Origin: Candidimonas sp. SYP-B2681 | Lineage (GTDB): Bacteria > Pseudomonadota > Gammaproteobacteria > Burkholderiales > Burkholderiaceae_B | DNA length: 64,000 nt | Assembly: GCF_003971065.1 (NCBI RefSeq) | Contig: NZ_RYDV01000001.1 | Location: forward strand, 372,001 to 436,000 | Direction of reading: 5' to 3' | Part shown: one piece after another, positions 29,998 to 39,339 of the stretch | Numbering within the stretch: position 1 is the stretch's first letter | Layout: each line of letters opens with the position of its first letter | Notes under the pieces: generated by a model | What the model was told of the DNA's origin: nothing | Database searches by the model: none | What the model saw: only the letters and a program-made list of their open reading frames with translations | Made by a program: the position numbers and the translations under genes

Positions 29998-30879
29998 ATG
30001 ATTGAACATACTTTACGTTTTGGCTTGGCCGCGAATCGTCTGCATCACGAAACCTACGGAGCGGCGGTATTCAAATGGCTTGAACAATCAGCCGCCGGCA
30101 TACGCGAACTGGGTGTCGAACTACATACGGTGGGGCGCACTTACGACGCGATCGAGCGCTCCGGATTGCTCGAGGGCCACAATGGACTGGTGCGTTATCC
30201 CTATGGCAGGGAAGGCGGTCTCATGAAGCTGGTCGCCCGTGTTACCCAGGGGCGCGACGGCACCGCCCCATTTGATGGCGCCATCTATCTTATCGATCCG
30301 GTCGATCCCTCGTCGATTTTTCCTGAAGCGTTGGCGTTGAAACGGCAATGTATTACCCATGGCAGACCCTTTATTTCGACGCTCATGGGCGCTATCGAGT
30401 GGATCGAGGTAGAACGTGCCGCTGCGGGATTGCAAGCTGATCGGGCTTTGGATCATATTTTTGATTTTTCAAAGCAGACCCTGGCGCTCATTGCGCACGA
30501 TGCCCTTAAAGACGAAATGGTGCAGTTTGCCGCGGCGCATTTCGATTTGCTTTCGCGTTTTTCCGAACGGATAGGAACCGGCACAACCAGCGGCCGCTTG
30601 AACGAACTGGCCTGGTCACGCGGCTGGCCAAAAGATGAGCCATGGGTGCAGGCGTATTTGAGCGGGCCGCTAGGTGGCGACGCGCAAATTGCGGAACGAG
30701 TTCTTGAACAACGCTGCCAACGGGTGATTTTCTTCGAAGATCCCCATGTTGCGCGCCAGCACGAAGCCGATATTCAATTGCTTGAAAGGGCAGTGCGTGT
30801 GGTTTCGGATAAGGCGTGTTGCATAGCATCGCCTGCGGTCGCGCATAAGTGGGCGACCGCAGTTGCGGGTTTAGCGTAG
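29998..30879 (+). CDS. Protein with two methylglyoxal-synthase-like domains
   Basis: 293 residues. The C-terminal half (from about residue 160) keeps every key residue of methylglyoxal synthase MgsA: His167, Asp168 and Lys171 (LIAHDALK), a phosphate loop GTGTTSG, Asp228 (GPLGGDAQ), Asp248 (FFEDP), His255 and Asp258. The N-terminal half (about residues 1-135) has the same fold pattern, for example HTVGRTYDAI and YPYGREGGLMK, but lacks the equivalents of His167 and Asp228, so it is probably non-catalytic. MgsA turns dihydroxyacetone phosphate into methylglyoxal; usual MgsA is about 150 residues. An in-frame ATG at 29947 would add 17 residues. The stop is 6 bases from that of convergent lysS. 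Confidence 0.8.
   Translation: MIEHTLRFGLAANRLHHETYGAAVFKWLEQSAAGIRELGVELHTVGRTYDAIERSGLLEGHNGLVRYPYGREGGLMKLVARVTQGRDGTAPFDGAIYLIDPVDPSSIFPEALALKRQCITHGRPFISTLMGAIEWIEVERAAAGLQADRALDHIFDFSKQTLALIAHDALKDEMVQFAAAHFDLLSRFSERIGTGTTSGRLNELAWSRGWPKDEPWVQAYLSGPLGGDAQIAERVLEQRCQRVIFFEDPHVARQHEADIQLLERAVRVVSDKACCIASPAVAHKWATAVAGLA
30833..30862. repeat. Perfect stem-loop at the end of the MGS-like gene
   Basis: CTGCGGTCGC pattern ending at 30842 pairs perfectly over 10 bp with GCGACCGCAG at 30853-30862 around a 10-base loop. It lies inside the last codons of the MGS-like gene, where convergent lysS leaves no room for a normal terminator. No T-run follows on either strand. Confidence 0.55.
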
Positions 30880-30885
30880 GGCTTA

Positions 30886-32406
30886 CTAATCTTCGCGGCG
30901 CAGATGAGGAAACAGGATCACATCGCGAATACTGGCGCTGTCGGTCAGGAGCATCACCAAACGGTCGATCCCGATGCCGCAGCCGCCAGTCGGAGGCATG
31001 CCATATTCCAGGGCGCGAATATAGTCGGCGTCGTAGAACATGGCTTCTTCGTCGCCCGCATCTTTTGCTTCAACCTGAGCAAGAAAGCGCGCTGCCTGGT
31101 CTTCCGGATCGTTCAATTCCGAGAACCCGTTGGCAATTTCGCGGCCTGTCATGAAAAGCTCGAAGCGCTCGGTGACGCCTTCCTGGGTATCGGACGCGCG
31201 CGCCAGGGGTGAAACCTCAATCGGATAGTCGACAATATAGGTTGGGTGCCACAGTTTGGCTTCGGCGGTCTCTTCGAACAGCGCCAGTTGTAGGCCTCCG
31301 ATACCGGCACGAGACAATACCGCGCCGTTGATATCGGCTCCGAGGCGTTTGAGCTCCGAGCGCAGGAAGCTGTCGTCGCATAACTTTTCCTCGGTGTAGC
31401 CCGTTGCGTACTTCAAGATCGCCTCGACGATGGTCAGGCGATCAAATGGCTGGCTCAGGTCCAGCGTCTTTTCCTGATAGGTCAATACCGCGCTACCTGT
31501 AGAGGCGATTGCTGCTTCGCGGATCAGGGCCTCCGTAAAATCCATGAGCCAGCGGTAATCGGTGTAGGCCGCGTAGAACTCCATCATGGTGAATTCGGGG
31601 TTATGACGCGGACTTACCCCTTCATTACGAAAATTGCGGTTCACTTCGAATACACGATCGAATCCGCCCACGACCAAACGCTTGAGGTACAGTTCAGGCG
31701 CAATGCGCAGAAACATTTCCATGTCCAGGGCATTGTGGTGAGTGACGAACGGCTTTGCGGCCGCACCCCCCGGTATCGGGTGCAGCATGGGGGTTTCGAC
31801 TTCCAGGAAGCCGGCGTTCAGCATGAACTGACGAATACTGCCGACGGCCTTGCTGCGAGCCACAAAGGTGCGGCGCGTCTCTTCTGTCATGATGAGATCG
31901 ACGTACCGCTGGCGGTAGCGCAATTCTTGATCGGCCACGCCGTGAAATTTATCAGGCAATGGACGCAGCGATTTCGTCAGCAAACGCGCGGTAGTCGCAT
32001 GCACCGAAAGTTCGCCCTTATTGGTTTTAAATACCGTGCCTTCGACCCCAATGATATCGCCGATATCCCAGGTTTTGAACTGCGCGTAGAGGTCTTCGCC
32101 TACGTTGTTTTTATCGAGAAAAATTTGAATGCGGCCGGTGCTGTCCTGCATTGTGGCGAAGCTGGCCTTGCCCATGACGCGCTTAAGCATCATGCGTCCT
32201 GCAATTTTGACGTGCTTGGCAACTTCTGCCAATGCCTCTTTGTCGAGATCGTCGTAATCGTTATGAAGTTCGGCAGCGGCGCTGTCGGGGCGGAAATCGT
32301 TCGGGTAAGCTACGCCGGTGTCGCGCAGTTTGTCCAGTTTGCCTCGGCGTTCGGCAATCAGATGATTCTCGTCGAGGGCAACGATGGAGGGCGTAGGTTC
32401 GTTCAT
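30886..32406 (-). CDS. lysS: Lysyl-tRNA synthetase (class II)
   Basis: 506-residue class II synthetase charging tRNA-Lys. The N-terminal OB-fold anticodon-binding domain ([20 protein letters not shown]) is followed by the catalytic core. Motif 2 is [20 protein letters not shown] and motif 3 is [14 protein letters not shown]. Length matches E. coli LysS. It is the third gene of prfB-SDR-lysS on this strand, 11 bases after the SDR. Confidence 0.97.
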   Translation of the reverse strand: MNEPTPSIVALDENHLIAERRGKLDKLRDTGVAYPNDFRPDSAAAELHNDYDDLDKEALAEVAKHVKIAGRMMLKRVMGKASFATMQDSTGRIQIFLDKNNVGEDLYAQFKTWDIGDIIGVEGTVFKTNKGELSVHATTARLLTKSLRPLPDKFHGVADQELRYRQRYVDLIMTEETRRTFVARSKAVGSIRQFMLNAGFLEVETPMLHPIPGGAAAKPFVTHHNALDMEMFLRIAPELYLKRLVVGGFDRVFEVNRNFRNEGVSPRHNPEFTMMEFYAAYTDYRWLMDFTEALIREAAIASTGSAVLTYQEKTLDLSQPFDRLTIVEAILKYATGYTEEKLCDDSFLRSELKRLGADINGAVLSRAGIGGLQLALFEETAEAKLWHPTYIVDYPIEVSPLARASDTQEGVTERFELFMTGREIANGFSELNDPEDQAARFLAQVEAKDAGDEEAMFYDADYIRALEYGMPPTGGCGIGIDRLVMLLTDSASIRDVILFPHLRRED

Positions 32407-32417
32407 GGTATTTCGTT

Positions 32418-33167
32418 TTAAGCGTAATTTCGAATGTCGTCGAGCACAGTAGCGCCGAAGTCGTCTTGTGAGATGTAGCGCAGTATTTTCGCAGCGACAG
32501 CCGTCGGGGAAGACAGTTGACTGTGCTCATGCATGGCTGCGAAGCGTTCTACATCGGGAAAATTGCTGGCGTCGCTGCGGCGGATCAGTTCTTGCATACC
32601 TGTGTCGATAACGCCGGGAGCGAGCGATGCAACGCGTACGCCGTGATTCTCGGCGTTCAGCACCTGAGTATAGTGATCCAGCGCCGCTTTCGTGGCACAG
32701 TACACGCCCCAACCAGGGGTCGGATTGCGGCCCGCGCCCGAAGATATGTTAAGAATTCGGCGGTCTGTGACGCCGTGAGTAGCACGTAAAAAAGCGGCAG
32801 TCAGTGTTATGACGCTGGTGACATTCAGATTGAATGCACGAGCAGTGGCGGCTGCATCAATAAGATCGACCGCCTGGTTGATGGGCTCAACGGTACCTGC
32901 ATTATTGATCAGCAGATATCGCTTAGCCGAAGGCGGCAGGCTGGCGCTAATTTGGTCGGCGGCCATCTGTGCGGCATCAGGGTCGGAAAGATCAGCCTGT
33001 ATCTGATGCAGCGGGCAGCCCGATTCCTTGGCTTGTGCAGCCAGCCCAGTATCGTGGCTGCGAGCCACCGTGATCAATTGCGTGTCTTGCCGCAAAAGCT
33101 CCAGAGCCAAGGCATGACCCAAGCCGCGGGACGCGCCTGTCACAATAGCAACGTTCGATACTTCCAT
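32418..33167 (-). CDS. SDR-family oxidoreductase between prfB and lysS
   Basis: 249-residue short-chain dehydrogenase. TGASRGLG binds the cofactor, LINNAGT follows, and the catalytic residues lie in NISSGAG and YCATKAALD. The pattern resembles sepiapterin/benzil-reductase-like SDRs more than FabG. Its start codon is one base after the prfB stop, so it is cotranslated with prfB and lysS. That may only reflect shared expression; the substrate is unknown. Confidence 0.88.
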   Translation of the reverse strand: MEVSNVAIVTGASRGLGHALALELLRQDTQLITVARSHDTGLAAQAKESGCPLHQIQADLSDPDAAQMAADQISASLPPSAKRYLLINNAGTVEPINQAVDLIDAAATARAFNLNVTSVITLTAAFLRATHGVTDRRILNISSGAGRNPTPGWGVYCATKAALDHYTQVLNAENHGVRVASLAPGVIDTGMQELIRRSDASNFPDVERFAAMHEHSQLSSPTAVAAKILRYISQDDFGATVLDDIRNYA

Positions 33168-33168
33168 T

Positions 33169-34273
33169 TTAAACCCCTTGCTTCAGACTGGCCTGTATGA
33201 ATGGGTCCAGGTCTCCGTCCAACACTTTCTGAGTGTTCGAGATTTCCACATTAGTACGCAGATCTTTGATGCGGCTTTGATCGAGCACATAGGAGCGGAT
33301 TTGATGACCCCAGCCCACATCGGTCTTGGAGTCTTCCATTTTTTGCTGCTCTGCCATGCGATTGCGCATTTCGAGTTCGTACAGGCGTGACTTGAGCATC
33401 TGCATGGCTTCGGCCCGATTGCGGTGCTGCGAGCGGTCATTTTGACATTGCACCACAATACCGGTTGGAATGTGCGTCAAGCGCACGGCCGAATCGGTTT
33501 TGTTGATGTGCTGCCCGCCGGCTCCGCTGGCGCGGTAGGTATCGACACGCAGGTCGGCAGGATTCACGTCGATTTCTATCGAATCGTCGATTTCAGGGTA
33601 GACAAAAACACTGGCAAACGACGTGTGGCGGCCATTGGCTGAATCGAAAGGGCTTTTACGTACCAGCCGATGGACCCCAGTTTCGGTGCGCAGAAAGCCG
33701 AAGGCATAATCGCCTTGAATCTTGATGGTTGCAGATTTGATCCCCGCAACTTCACCATCGGATTCTTCAAGCACTTCGGCTTTGAAATCTTTGCGTTCGC
33801 AATAGCGTAAATACTGACGCAACAAGATGGACGCCCAGTCTTGCGCTTCGGTGCCGCCAGCGCCTGCCTGGATGTCCATGAAGCAATTGAGTGGGTCCGC
33901 GGGGTTCGAGAACATGCGCCGAAATTCAAGATCTTCCAGTCGCTTTCCTATGGCTTCGAGGTCGTGTTCGATGGCGAGCAAGGTATCGTCATCGTCGTCA
34001 TCGGCGGCCAATTCGAAAAGCTCCTGGGCCTCGCTCACACCTTTTGCTATCTCGCTAAGGGTTTGGACAGTGGTTTCAAGGCTTTTTTTCTCGCGGCCCA
34101 ATTCCTGTGCGTGTTTCGGGTCGTTCCAGACCTCTGCGCTTTCCAGTTCGGCGTTTACGACTTGCAGGCGTTCAAACTTGGCATCGTAGTCAAAGATACC
34201 TCCGTAGTGCCAACTGCCGTTCGGCGTAGTCTTCAAGGCACGCGGCGAGCAGGTTTTGACGTTCGGCTTCCAT
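33169..34273 (-). CDS. prfB: Peptide chain release factor 2 (programmed +1 frameshift)
   Basis: RF2 ends translation at UGA and UAA. The ATG at 34273 opens a 27-codon frame ([20 protein letters not shown]...) that stops at a TGA (34190-34192). Skipping its first T moves translation into the main frame (33169-34191), which starts [10 protein letters not shown]. The total is 367 residues, the normal RF2 size. The catalytic GGQ lies in GAGGQHINK and the stop-codon-reading SPF in KSPFDSA. The coding sequence is therefore join(34193..34273, 33169..34191) on the minus strand. prfB is the first gene of an operon with an SDR and lysS. Confidence 0.96.
34189..34204 (-). promoter_or_regulatory. prfB +1 frameshift signal
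   Basis: On the minus strand an SD-like CGGAGG is followed by TAT CTT TGA C. This is the classic prfB site: the SD-like element pairs with 16S rRNA, the ribosome slips on CTT, and reads GAC. When RF2 is scarce the slip is favoured, giving autoregulation. Confidence 0.95.
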
Positions 34274-34365
34274 AAATATTCCTGAATAGGTTGGGCACGG
34301 ATGTGCCGCGATTCTTAATCTAACCGAATATTTTACCCTGTACGAGTCAGGGGAAGCCGTCGAGC

Positions 34366-35241
34366 TTATTCTTTCACCGCGCCTGTCATTCCGGAGACGT
34401 AATATTCCACAAAAAACGAATAGACAATGGCGACCGGAAGCGAACCCACCAGTGCCCCCGCCATCAGCGCGCCCCAGTGGTAGACGTCGCCTTCAATCAG
34501 TTCCGTAACGATGCCCACGGGCACGGTTTTGGCTTCGGTAGACGAAATGAAGGTGAGGGCGTAAATAAATTCGTTCCAGGAAAGAGTGAAGGCAAAAATG
34601 CCAGCCGAAATAAGCCCTGGCACTGAAAGGGGCAGGATTATCTTTATAAGGATTTCCCAGCGCGTTGCTCCGTCAATCAGGGCGCATTCCTCGAGCTCGT
34701 AAGGTATAGACCGAAAGTAGCCCATTAAAAGCCACGTGCTGAAAGGTATTAGAAAAGTGGGGTACGTAAGAATCAGTGCCGTACGTGTGTCGAATAAGCC
34801 CAACTGGAATACGATTGCGGCCAGCGGAATGAACAAGATGGACGGGGGTACCAGATAGGCGAAAAATATTCCTAGTCCGACTTGTTTGGACCCCTGAAAG
34901 CGCAGCCGTTCAATAGCATAGGCAGCGAAAACACTTGCGGCCAGTGAGATGAAGGTGGCCACCGTAGATATCAGTACAGAGTTCCAGAGCCATCCAGGAA
35001 AAGGCGTATCAAAAAACAATTTCTTGAAGTGCTTAAGCGTAGGGCCGAGCACCCAGAACGGATTCCCTGAACTGAGAACCATTTCTTCATCGGGCTTGAA
35101 TGCCGTAATGGCCATCCAGTAGAACGGGAATAATAATACGAACACGAAGATTGCCAGCGGAATGTAGACCGTCACCCACCGCTGGGGGATGGACTGGAGG
35201 TATTCCATCCCGTGTTTTTCATGCTTTTGGTCGTCCTTCAT
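34366..35241 (-). CDS. Carbohydrate ABC transporter permease, MalG type
   Basis: 291-residue inner-membrane protein of the CUT1 sugar-importer family with six predicted membrane segments. The first is VYIPLAIFVFVLLFPFYWM. The ATPase-contacting EAA loop is YELEECALIDGATRW. The ATG at 35241 has AAGGAGG about 6 bases upstream and overlaps the stop of the MalF-type gene by 4 bases (ATGA), so both permeases are made together. It is the last gene of the leftward operon beginning at 41067. Confidence 0.9.
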   Translation of the reverse strand: MKDDQKHEKHGMEYLQSIPQRWVTVYIPLAIFVFVLLFPFYWMAITAFKPDEEMVLSSGNPFWVLGPTLKHFKKLFFDTPFPGWLWNSVLISTVATFISLAASVFAAYAIERLRFQGSKQVGLGIFFAYLVPPSILFIPLAAIVFQLGLFDTRTALILTYPTFLIPFSTWLLMGYFRSIPYELEECALIDGATRWEILIKIILPLSVPGLISAGIFAFTLSWNEFIYALTFISSTEAKTVPVGIVTELIEGDVYHWGALMAGALVGSLPVAIVYSFFVEYYVSGMTGAVKE

Positions 35242-36137
35242 TTGTCGCCTCCTTGTTGCCATGCTCGGCGTTGAAGGCCGAAATACGAAAACATGATGGC
35301 GGCCAACAAAAATGGCACCATCATTATGGCCAGTGCGGCGCCCTCGCCCAATGAGCCGCCCGGAATGGCGCGTTGGAACGACAGGGTGGTCATTAGATGG
35401 GTGGCGTTAAGCGGACCGCCTCGAGTGAGCACGTAAATAAGTTGGAAATCGGTGAACGTAAACAGGACGGAAAACGTCATGACTACCGCGATGATGGGCG
35501 TCAACAAGGGCAGGGTGACATATCGGAACTGTTGCCACGGCGTAACCCCATCGATCGATGCCGCCTCGTACAGCGCAGGAGAAATTGTCTGCAGGCCGGC
35601 AAGGAGCGTGATGGCAACAAAGGGTATGCCGCGCCAGATATTGGCGAAAACGGTCGAGAACCTGGCCAACCAAGGATCGCCGAGAAAATCGATATAGGTA
35701 TCTATCACACCCCACTTGACCAGCACCCAGCTGATAATTGAAAACTGAGCGTCGTATATCCACCAGAAGGCAAGTGCGGACAGGGCGGTGGGCACGATCC
35801 AGGGCAACAGGACGACAGAGCGGAAAAACGACTTGAATGGAAGATTCTTGTTCAATAAAAGGGCCAGCCATAGGCCTAGTGCAAATTTAAAAATGCTGGC
35901 AACTGCCGTGTAGAAAATGGTGTTGAACAAGGCTAGTCGAGCAACGGAATCGCCGGACAGATATATATAGTTCTCCAATCCGACCCACGCGCCTTCGCGG
36001 CCTATCTTGGCATCGGTGAAGCCGAGCCATACCCCCAGCCCCAAGGGGTAGGTTAAGAACACCAGCAGCAAGATGGCGGTGGGCAGCATGAACATCAGCC
36101 CCAACCAGTTTCTGTTATTCAATAAACGGGAGAGCAT
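35238..36137 (-). CDS. Carbohydrate ABC transporter permease, MalF type
   Basis: 299-residue CUT1-family membrane permease. Hydrophobic segments begin at GLMFMLPTAILLLVFLTYPL, and the EAA loop is YEAASIDGVTPWQQF. Two ATGs (36143 and 36137) are close; 36137 is preferred because AAGGA lies 5 bases before it. It pairs with the MalG-type protein to form the channel. The gene starts about 90 bases after the binding-protein stop, with a strong stem-loop in between. Confidence 0.9.
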   Translation of the reverse strand: MLSRLLNNRNWLGLMFMLPTAILLLVFLTYPLGLGVWLGFTDAKIGREGAWVGLENYIYLSGDSVARLALFNTIFYTAVASIFKFALGLWLALLLNKNLPFKSFFRSVVLLPWIVPTALSALAFWWIYDAQFSIISWVLVKWGVIDTYIDFLGDPWLARFSTVFANIWRGIPFVAITLLAGLQTISPALYEAASIDGVTPWQQFRYVTLPLLTPIIAVVMTFSVLFTFTDFQLIYVLTRGGPLNATHLMTTLSFQRAIPGGSLGEGAALAIMMVPFLLAAIMFSYFGLQRRAWQQGGDK

Positions 36138-36160
36138 AATCATCCTTGACAAGATTCTTT

Positions 36161-36193
36161 GTGGCGATGGCCTGAGAAGCGGTCCATCGCCAC
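36161..36193 (-). repeat. Stem-loop between binding-protein and permease genes
   Basis: GTGGCGATGG (36161-36170) pairs perfectly with CCATCGCCAC (36184-36193) around a 13-base loop, with no T-run. It starts 34 bases after the binding-protein stop. Hairpins at this place in sugar-transport operons commonly protect the upstream message, so that more binding protein than permease is made. Confidence 0.75.
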
Positions 36194-36226
36194 AGCAAGA
36201 AGCCCATGGCATGCTGCAAGAAAGCT

Positions 36227-37543
36227 TTAGGTCTTGTAATACCGCTTGGCGCGTTCGGCAGCTTGGGCGGCAGCTTCTTTGGGCGTTTTCGAGCCGCTTG
36301 CCGCAGCAGCTATCATGTCCAGCACAACATAGTCGGCCATGACTGCCGCCGAAGCGGTTCCCAAAGGTCCTGCATGGCCGTTGTCCAGCATCAGGGATGC
36401 CGCATCGCGATACACGGTATGTTTAGGATCTTCCGTCCAGATCGGGTTGGCCTCGTAAGCCTTCAACGACTGACTGACATAGCCAATGGCGGCTTGCATC
36501 CAGGGGTTGTACTGGTCGGCCTCCATCATGAATTGCAGATATGCCTTGGCAGCATTCGGGTATTTGGAATGCCGGAACAGCATCATCTGCGTAATCTGCA
36601 TCAGTTCGGTGGGTTTGCCGATGGGGCCTATCGGCAAATGCGCGTGCTGTATGTCTTTTGCCATGGCCTGCCATTTGGGGTCGGTCGAGTTCTTGGCAGA
36701 GTAGTACACCGAAATGCCATTGGCTGTCATGCTGATCTGGCCGTCAAGGAAAGCCTTGTTATTCGAGGGGTCCTGCCATGACAAGGTGCCGGGCACAAAG
36801 GTCTTGTATAGTTCCTGGGCGTATTCAAGCGCAGCCCAGGTCTCCGGCGAATTGATGATGACATTCCCCTTTTCATCGGCCATCATTCCGCCATGCGACC
36901 AAAGCAGCCAATGAGCCCAGTTGTTGCCGTCGCCGACCGCCTTGCCCAACGCAAATCCCACGGGCGTGCCTTTCGCTTTCAATGCCTGGCATAGCTTCAG
37001 GAAACCGGCAGTGTCCTTGGGAACGGAGTCAAAGCCAGCGGCTTTTACCTGGCTCTCCCGATATACCAGGGCATTGCCGACAACTCCCAACGGCAGGGCT
37101 ATCCATTTGTCGCCGCGCATGCCGTATTTCTTGCAGACGTCGTACCAGCCACCATATTTCTTATCAAGGTAATTGGCGAGTTCGGACAGGTCGACCAGCT
37201 TATCGGGGTACTGGTGGGGATCATCGAACCAACCGATGATAATGTCGGGTCCACTGCCAATATTGGCAGCGACGGCTGCTTTGGGTCGAACATCTTCCCA
37301 ACCCTCCGAGTCGACTCTTACTTCTATACCGGTTTTCTCGGTAAATTTTTTAGTGTTGGCGTTCCATAGATCTTCGTCGCCCTGGACAAACCGTTTCCAT
37401 CGTAGAACGCGCAGCTTTGCGCCTTCCTCGGGTTTGTAGACCAGGTCCGCTGGGGTAGCCGCTACTGCTTTTCCCCCCATGGCCGATGCAGCGGCAATGC
37501 TTGCCGTAGACACCAGGAAATCGCGTCTTGTCAGTTTTGTCAT
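36227..37543 (-). CDS. Sugar ABC transporter substrate-binding protein (Tat-exported)
   Basis: 438-residue extracytoplasmic binding protein of the SBP_bac_1 type. A twin-arginine signal (LTRRDFLVSTASIAAASA, ending near AVAA) indicates folded export through Tat. The mature part begins KLRVLRWKRFVQGDE and contains the EWGGxD-like region GPDIIIGWFDDP. AGGAG stands 8 bases before the ATG at 37543; an in-frame ATG 9 bases upstream is too close to it. The family binds sugars, polyols or sugar phosphates. Neighbouring dehydratase and dehydrogenase genes suggest a sugar or sugar acid here. Confidence 0.9.
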   Translation of the reverse strand: MTKLTRRDFLVSTASIAAASAMGGKAVAATPADLVYKPEEGAKLRVLRWKRFVQGDEDLWNANTKKFTEKTGIEVRVDSEGWEDVRPKAAVAANIGSGPDIIIGWFDDPHQYPDKLVDLSELANYLDKKYGGWYDVCKKYGMRGDKWIALPLGVVGNALVYRESQVKAAGFDSVPKDTAGFLKLCQALKAKGTPVGFALGKAVGDGNNWAHWLLWSHGGMMADEKGNVIINSPETWAALEYAQELYKTFVPGTLSWQDPSNNKAFLDGQISMTANGISVYYSAKNSTDPKWQAMAKDIQHAHLPIGPIGKPTELMQITQMMLFRHSKYPNAAKAYLQFMMEADQYNPWMQAAIGYVSQSLKAYEANPIWTEDPKHTVYRDAASLMLDNGHAGPLGTASAAVMADYVVLDMIAAAASGSKTPKEAAAQAAERAKRYYKT

Positions 37544-37618
37544 GTCATCCACTCCTTTGGTTATTGGGAGAATGTCCCGTGCAGCTACCTCTACATTGTC
37601 CAGCCCCCTTTCTTGGTA

Positions 37619-38704
37619 TTACGCATGGGTCAGCGCCTTGCCGGACTGCGCGTCAAACAAATGGGTGCGGTCCGGATTCGGGACCAAACTTAGTATGTCG
37701 CCTGCGGCAAAATCGTGGCGCTCGCGAAAGATCGAGATAATGTCGATGTTGGAGAAACGGGAATGGACCTCGGTATTGGCTCCGGTGGGCTCGACCACCG
37801 TGACAACCGATCGCAGTCCGGGTTCTCCCGTGCTGATGGTGAGGTGTTCCGGCCGCACACCATATACGACCTTAAGGCCATCAGCCTGTGCCGCGGTGGC
37901 GCTTCTGGGGACTGGCAGGCATGTGCCGTCGGCGAATTCGATCTGGGCGCCGTCAGGATGGTTTCGATATGTTCCCGGAATGAAGTTCATGGCTGGCGAT
38001 CCGATGAATCCCGCAACAAACAAATTAGCCGGGTGGTCGTAGATGGCCAGCGGTTTGCCATGTTGCTCGACGATACCGTCATGCATCACGACTATCTGGT
38101 CAGCCATGGTCATGGCTTCGATCTGATCATGTGTTACGTAAACCGAGGTGGTACGTAGCCGCTGGTGCAGCTCTTTGATTTCCGCACGCATCTGGACTCT
38201 GAGCTTTGCGTCAAGATTAGACAGCGGCTCGTCGAAGAGGAAAACCTGCGGATCGCGCACAATGGCGCGTCCCATGGCGACGCGCTGCCGCTGACCACCT
38301 GAAAGCTGGCGCGGATATCTTTGGAGCAGGGAACCGAGGCCGAGCACTTCGGACGCCTTGTCGACTCGCTGTTTGATGAGCACTTTGTCGGACTTGGCCA
38401 ATATCAGAGAAAAGGCCATATTGTCATAGACGGTCATATGGGGATACAGAGCGTAGTTCTGGAATACCATTGCGATATCACGCTCTTTGGGCTGTACATC
38501 GTTGACGACCCTGCCGCCGATCAGTACCTGTCCCTCTGTGATTTGCTCCAGGCCGGCGATCATGCGTAGCAAGGTTGATTTGCCACATCCCGATGGGCCA
38601 ACCAGCACCGCAAATTCGCCATCCTCGATATCGATGTTGACCCCCCGGATGACCTGGGTACTTCCAAAGTATTTCTGTACGTCACGAATCTGCACTGATG
38701 CCAT
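37619..38704 (-). CDS. Sugar ABC transporter ATP-binding protein, MalK/UgpC type
   Basis: 361-residue ATPase of the CUT1 family. Walker A is GPSGCGKS, the signature [15 protein letters not shown], and Walker [18 protein letters not shown]-terminal TOBE/OB domain of about 120 residues, seen in MalK and UgpC, follows ([28 protein letters not shown]). It energises the two permeases encoded downstream. It lies 26 bases after the broken dehydrogenase gene on the same strand. Confidence 0.93.
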   Translation of the reverse strand: MASVQIRDVQKYFGSTQVIRGVNIDIEDGEFAVLVGPSGCGKSTLLRMIAGLEQITEGQVLIGGRVVNDVQPKERDIAMVFQNYALYPHMTVYDNMAFSLILAKSDKVLIKQRVDKASEVLGLGSLLQRYPRQLSGGQRQRVAMGRAIVRDPQVFLFDEPLSNLDAKLRVQMRAEIKELHQRLRTTSVYVTHDQIEAMTMADQIVVMHDGIVEQHGKPLAIYDHPANLFVAGFIGSPAMNFIPGTYRNHPDGAQIEFADGTCLPVPRSATAAQADGLKVVYGVRPEHLTISTGEPGLRSVVTVVEPTGANTEVHSRFSNIDIISIFRERHDFAAGDILSLVPNPDRTHLFDAQSGKALTHA

Positions 38705-38729
38705 GCTTCATCCTTTGATTGCTTTATAG

Positions 38730-39329
38730 TTATCGGTCTTCGATTTGCTGCCTTCCTTCAACCACGACATAAGTTGGAACACCACGATTGGCCCAGTGGA
38801 TCAAGTTTTGTGCAGCTTTACGCCTTAGCTCTTTTTGCGCGACGGTCGAATAAAATGCGGCGTGGGGCGATAGCAGTACCTGGGGATGCTGCACCACGCG
38901 CGATTGCGCAGAAGGGGGCTCGTCGGGTAGCACGTCGAGGGCCGCAGCATCAAGGTGACCGTCGTTCAGAGTGTCAGGCAAGGCTTCGATGTCGACTACG
39001 GGGCCACGTGACGTATTGACTAGCACGCTGCCCGGTTTCTTCAGACTTGGCATTTTTTTGTTGGTAATGCTTGCTCTTTCTGGATGTAGGGAGGAATGCA
39101 GCGAGATGGCGTCGGCCTGTTTGAAGAGTTCGTGAAGGTTGACGCGTTCGACATCGGCGGGGAAGACGCTTGCGTACTGCAACAGCAAGGCTTGACAGCC
39201 TGCAGAGGTGGCAATACCTTCATTTGAATTGCGGCACTGCACCGTAGCGACTTCGACTTCCGCATCGCGATACAGGGGTTTTTCCTGCTCGCTGTCCTGG
39301 AAATCATAATGCGTGATCAGGATTTTCAT
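38730..39329 (-). pseudogene. D-2-hydroxyacid dehydrogenase with internal in-frame deletion
   Basis: The open frame has 199 codons; family members have about 310-330. The first ~60 residues (MKILITHYDFQDSEQEKPLY to LLLQYASVFPA) match the start of the catalytic domain. The sequence then jumps directly to the region VNLHELFKQADAISLH, which lies after the Rossmann fold in normal members. About 110-115 residues are missing, including the GxGxxG NAD-binding motif. Yet the later catalytic Arg (NTSRGP), Glu (DEPP) and His (SPHAAF) remain. The junction lies near 39150. It probably cannot bind NAD and is scored as a deletion pseudogene, although the frame is still open inside the operon. Confidence 0.8.
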
Positions 39330-39339
39330 GACATTACGT

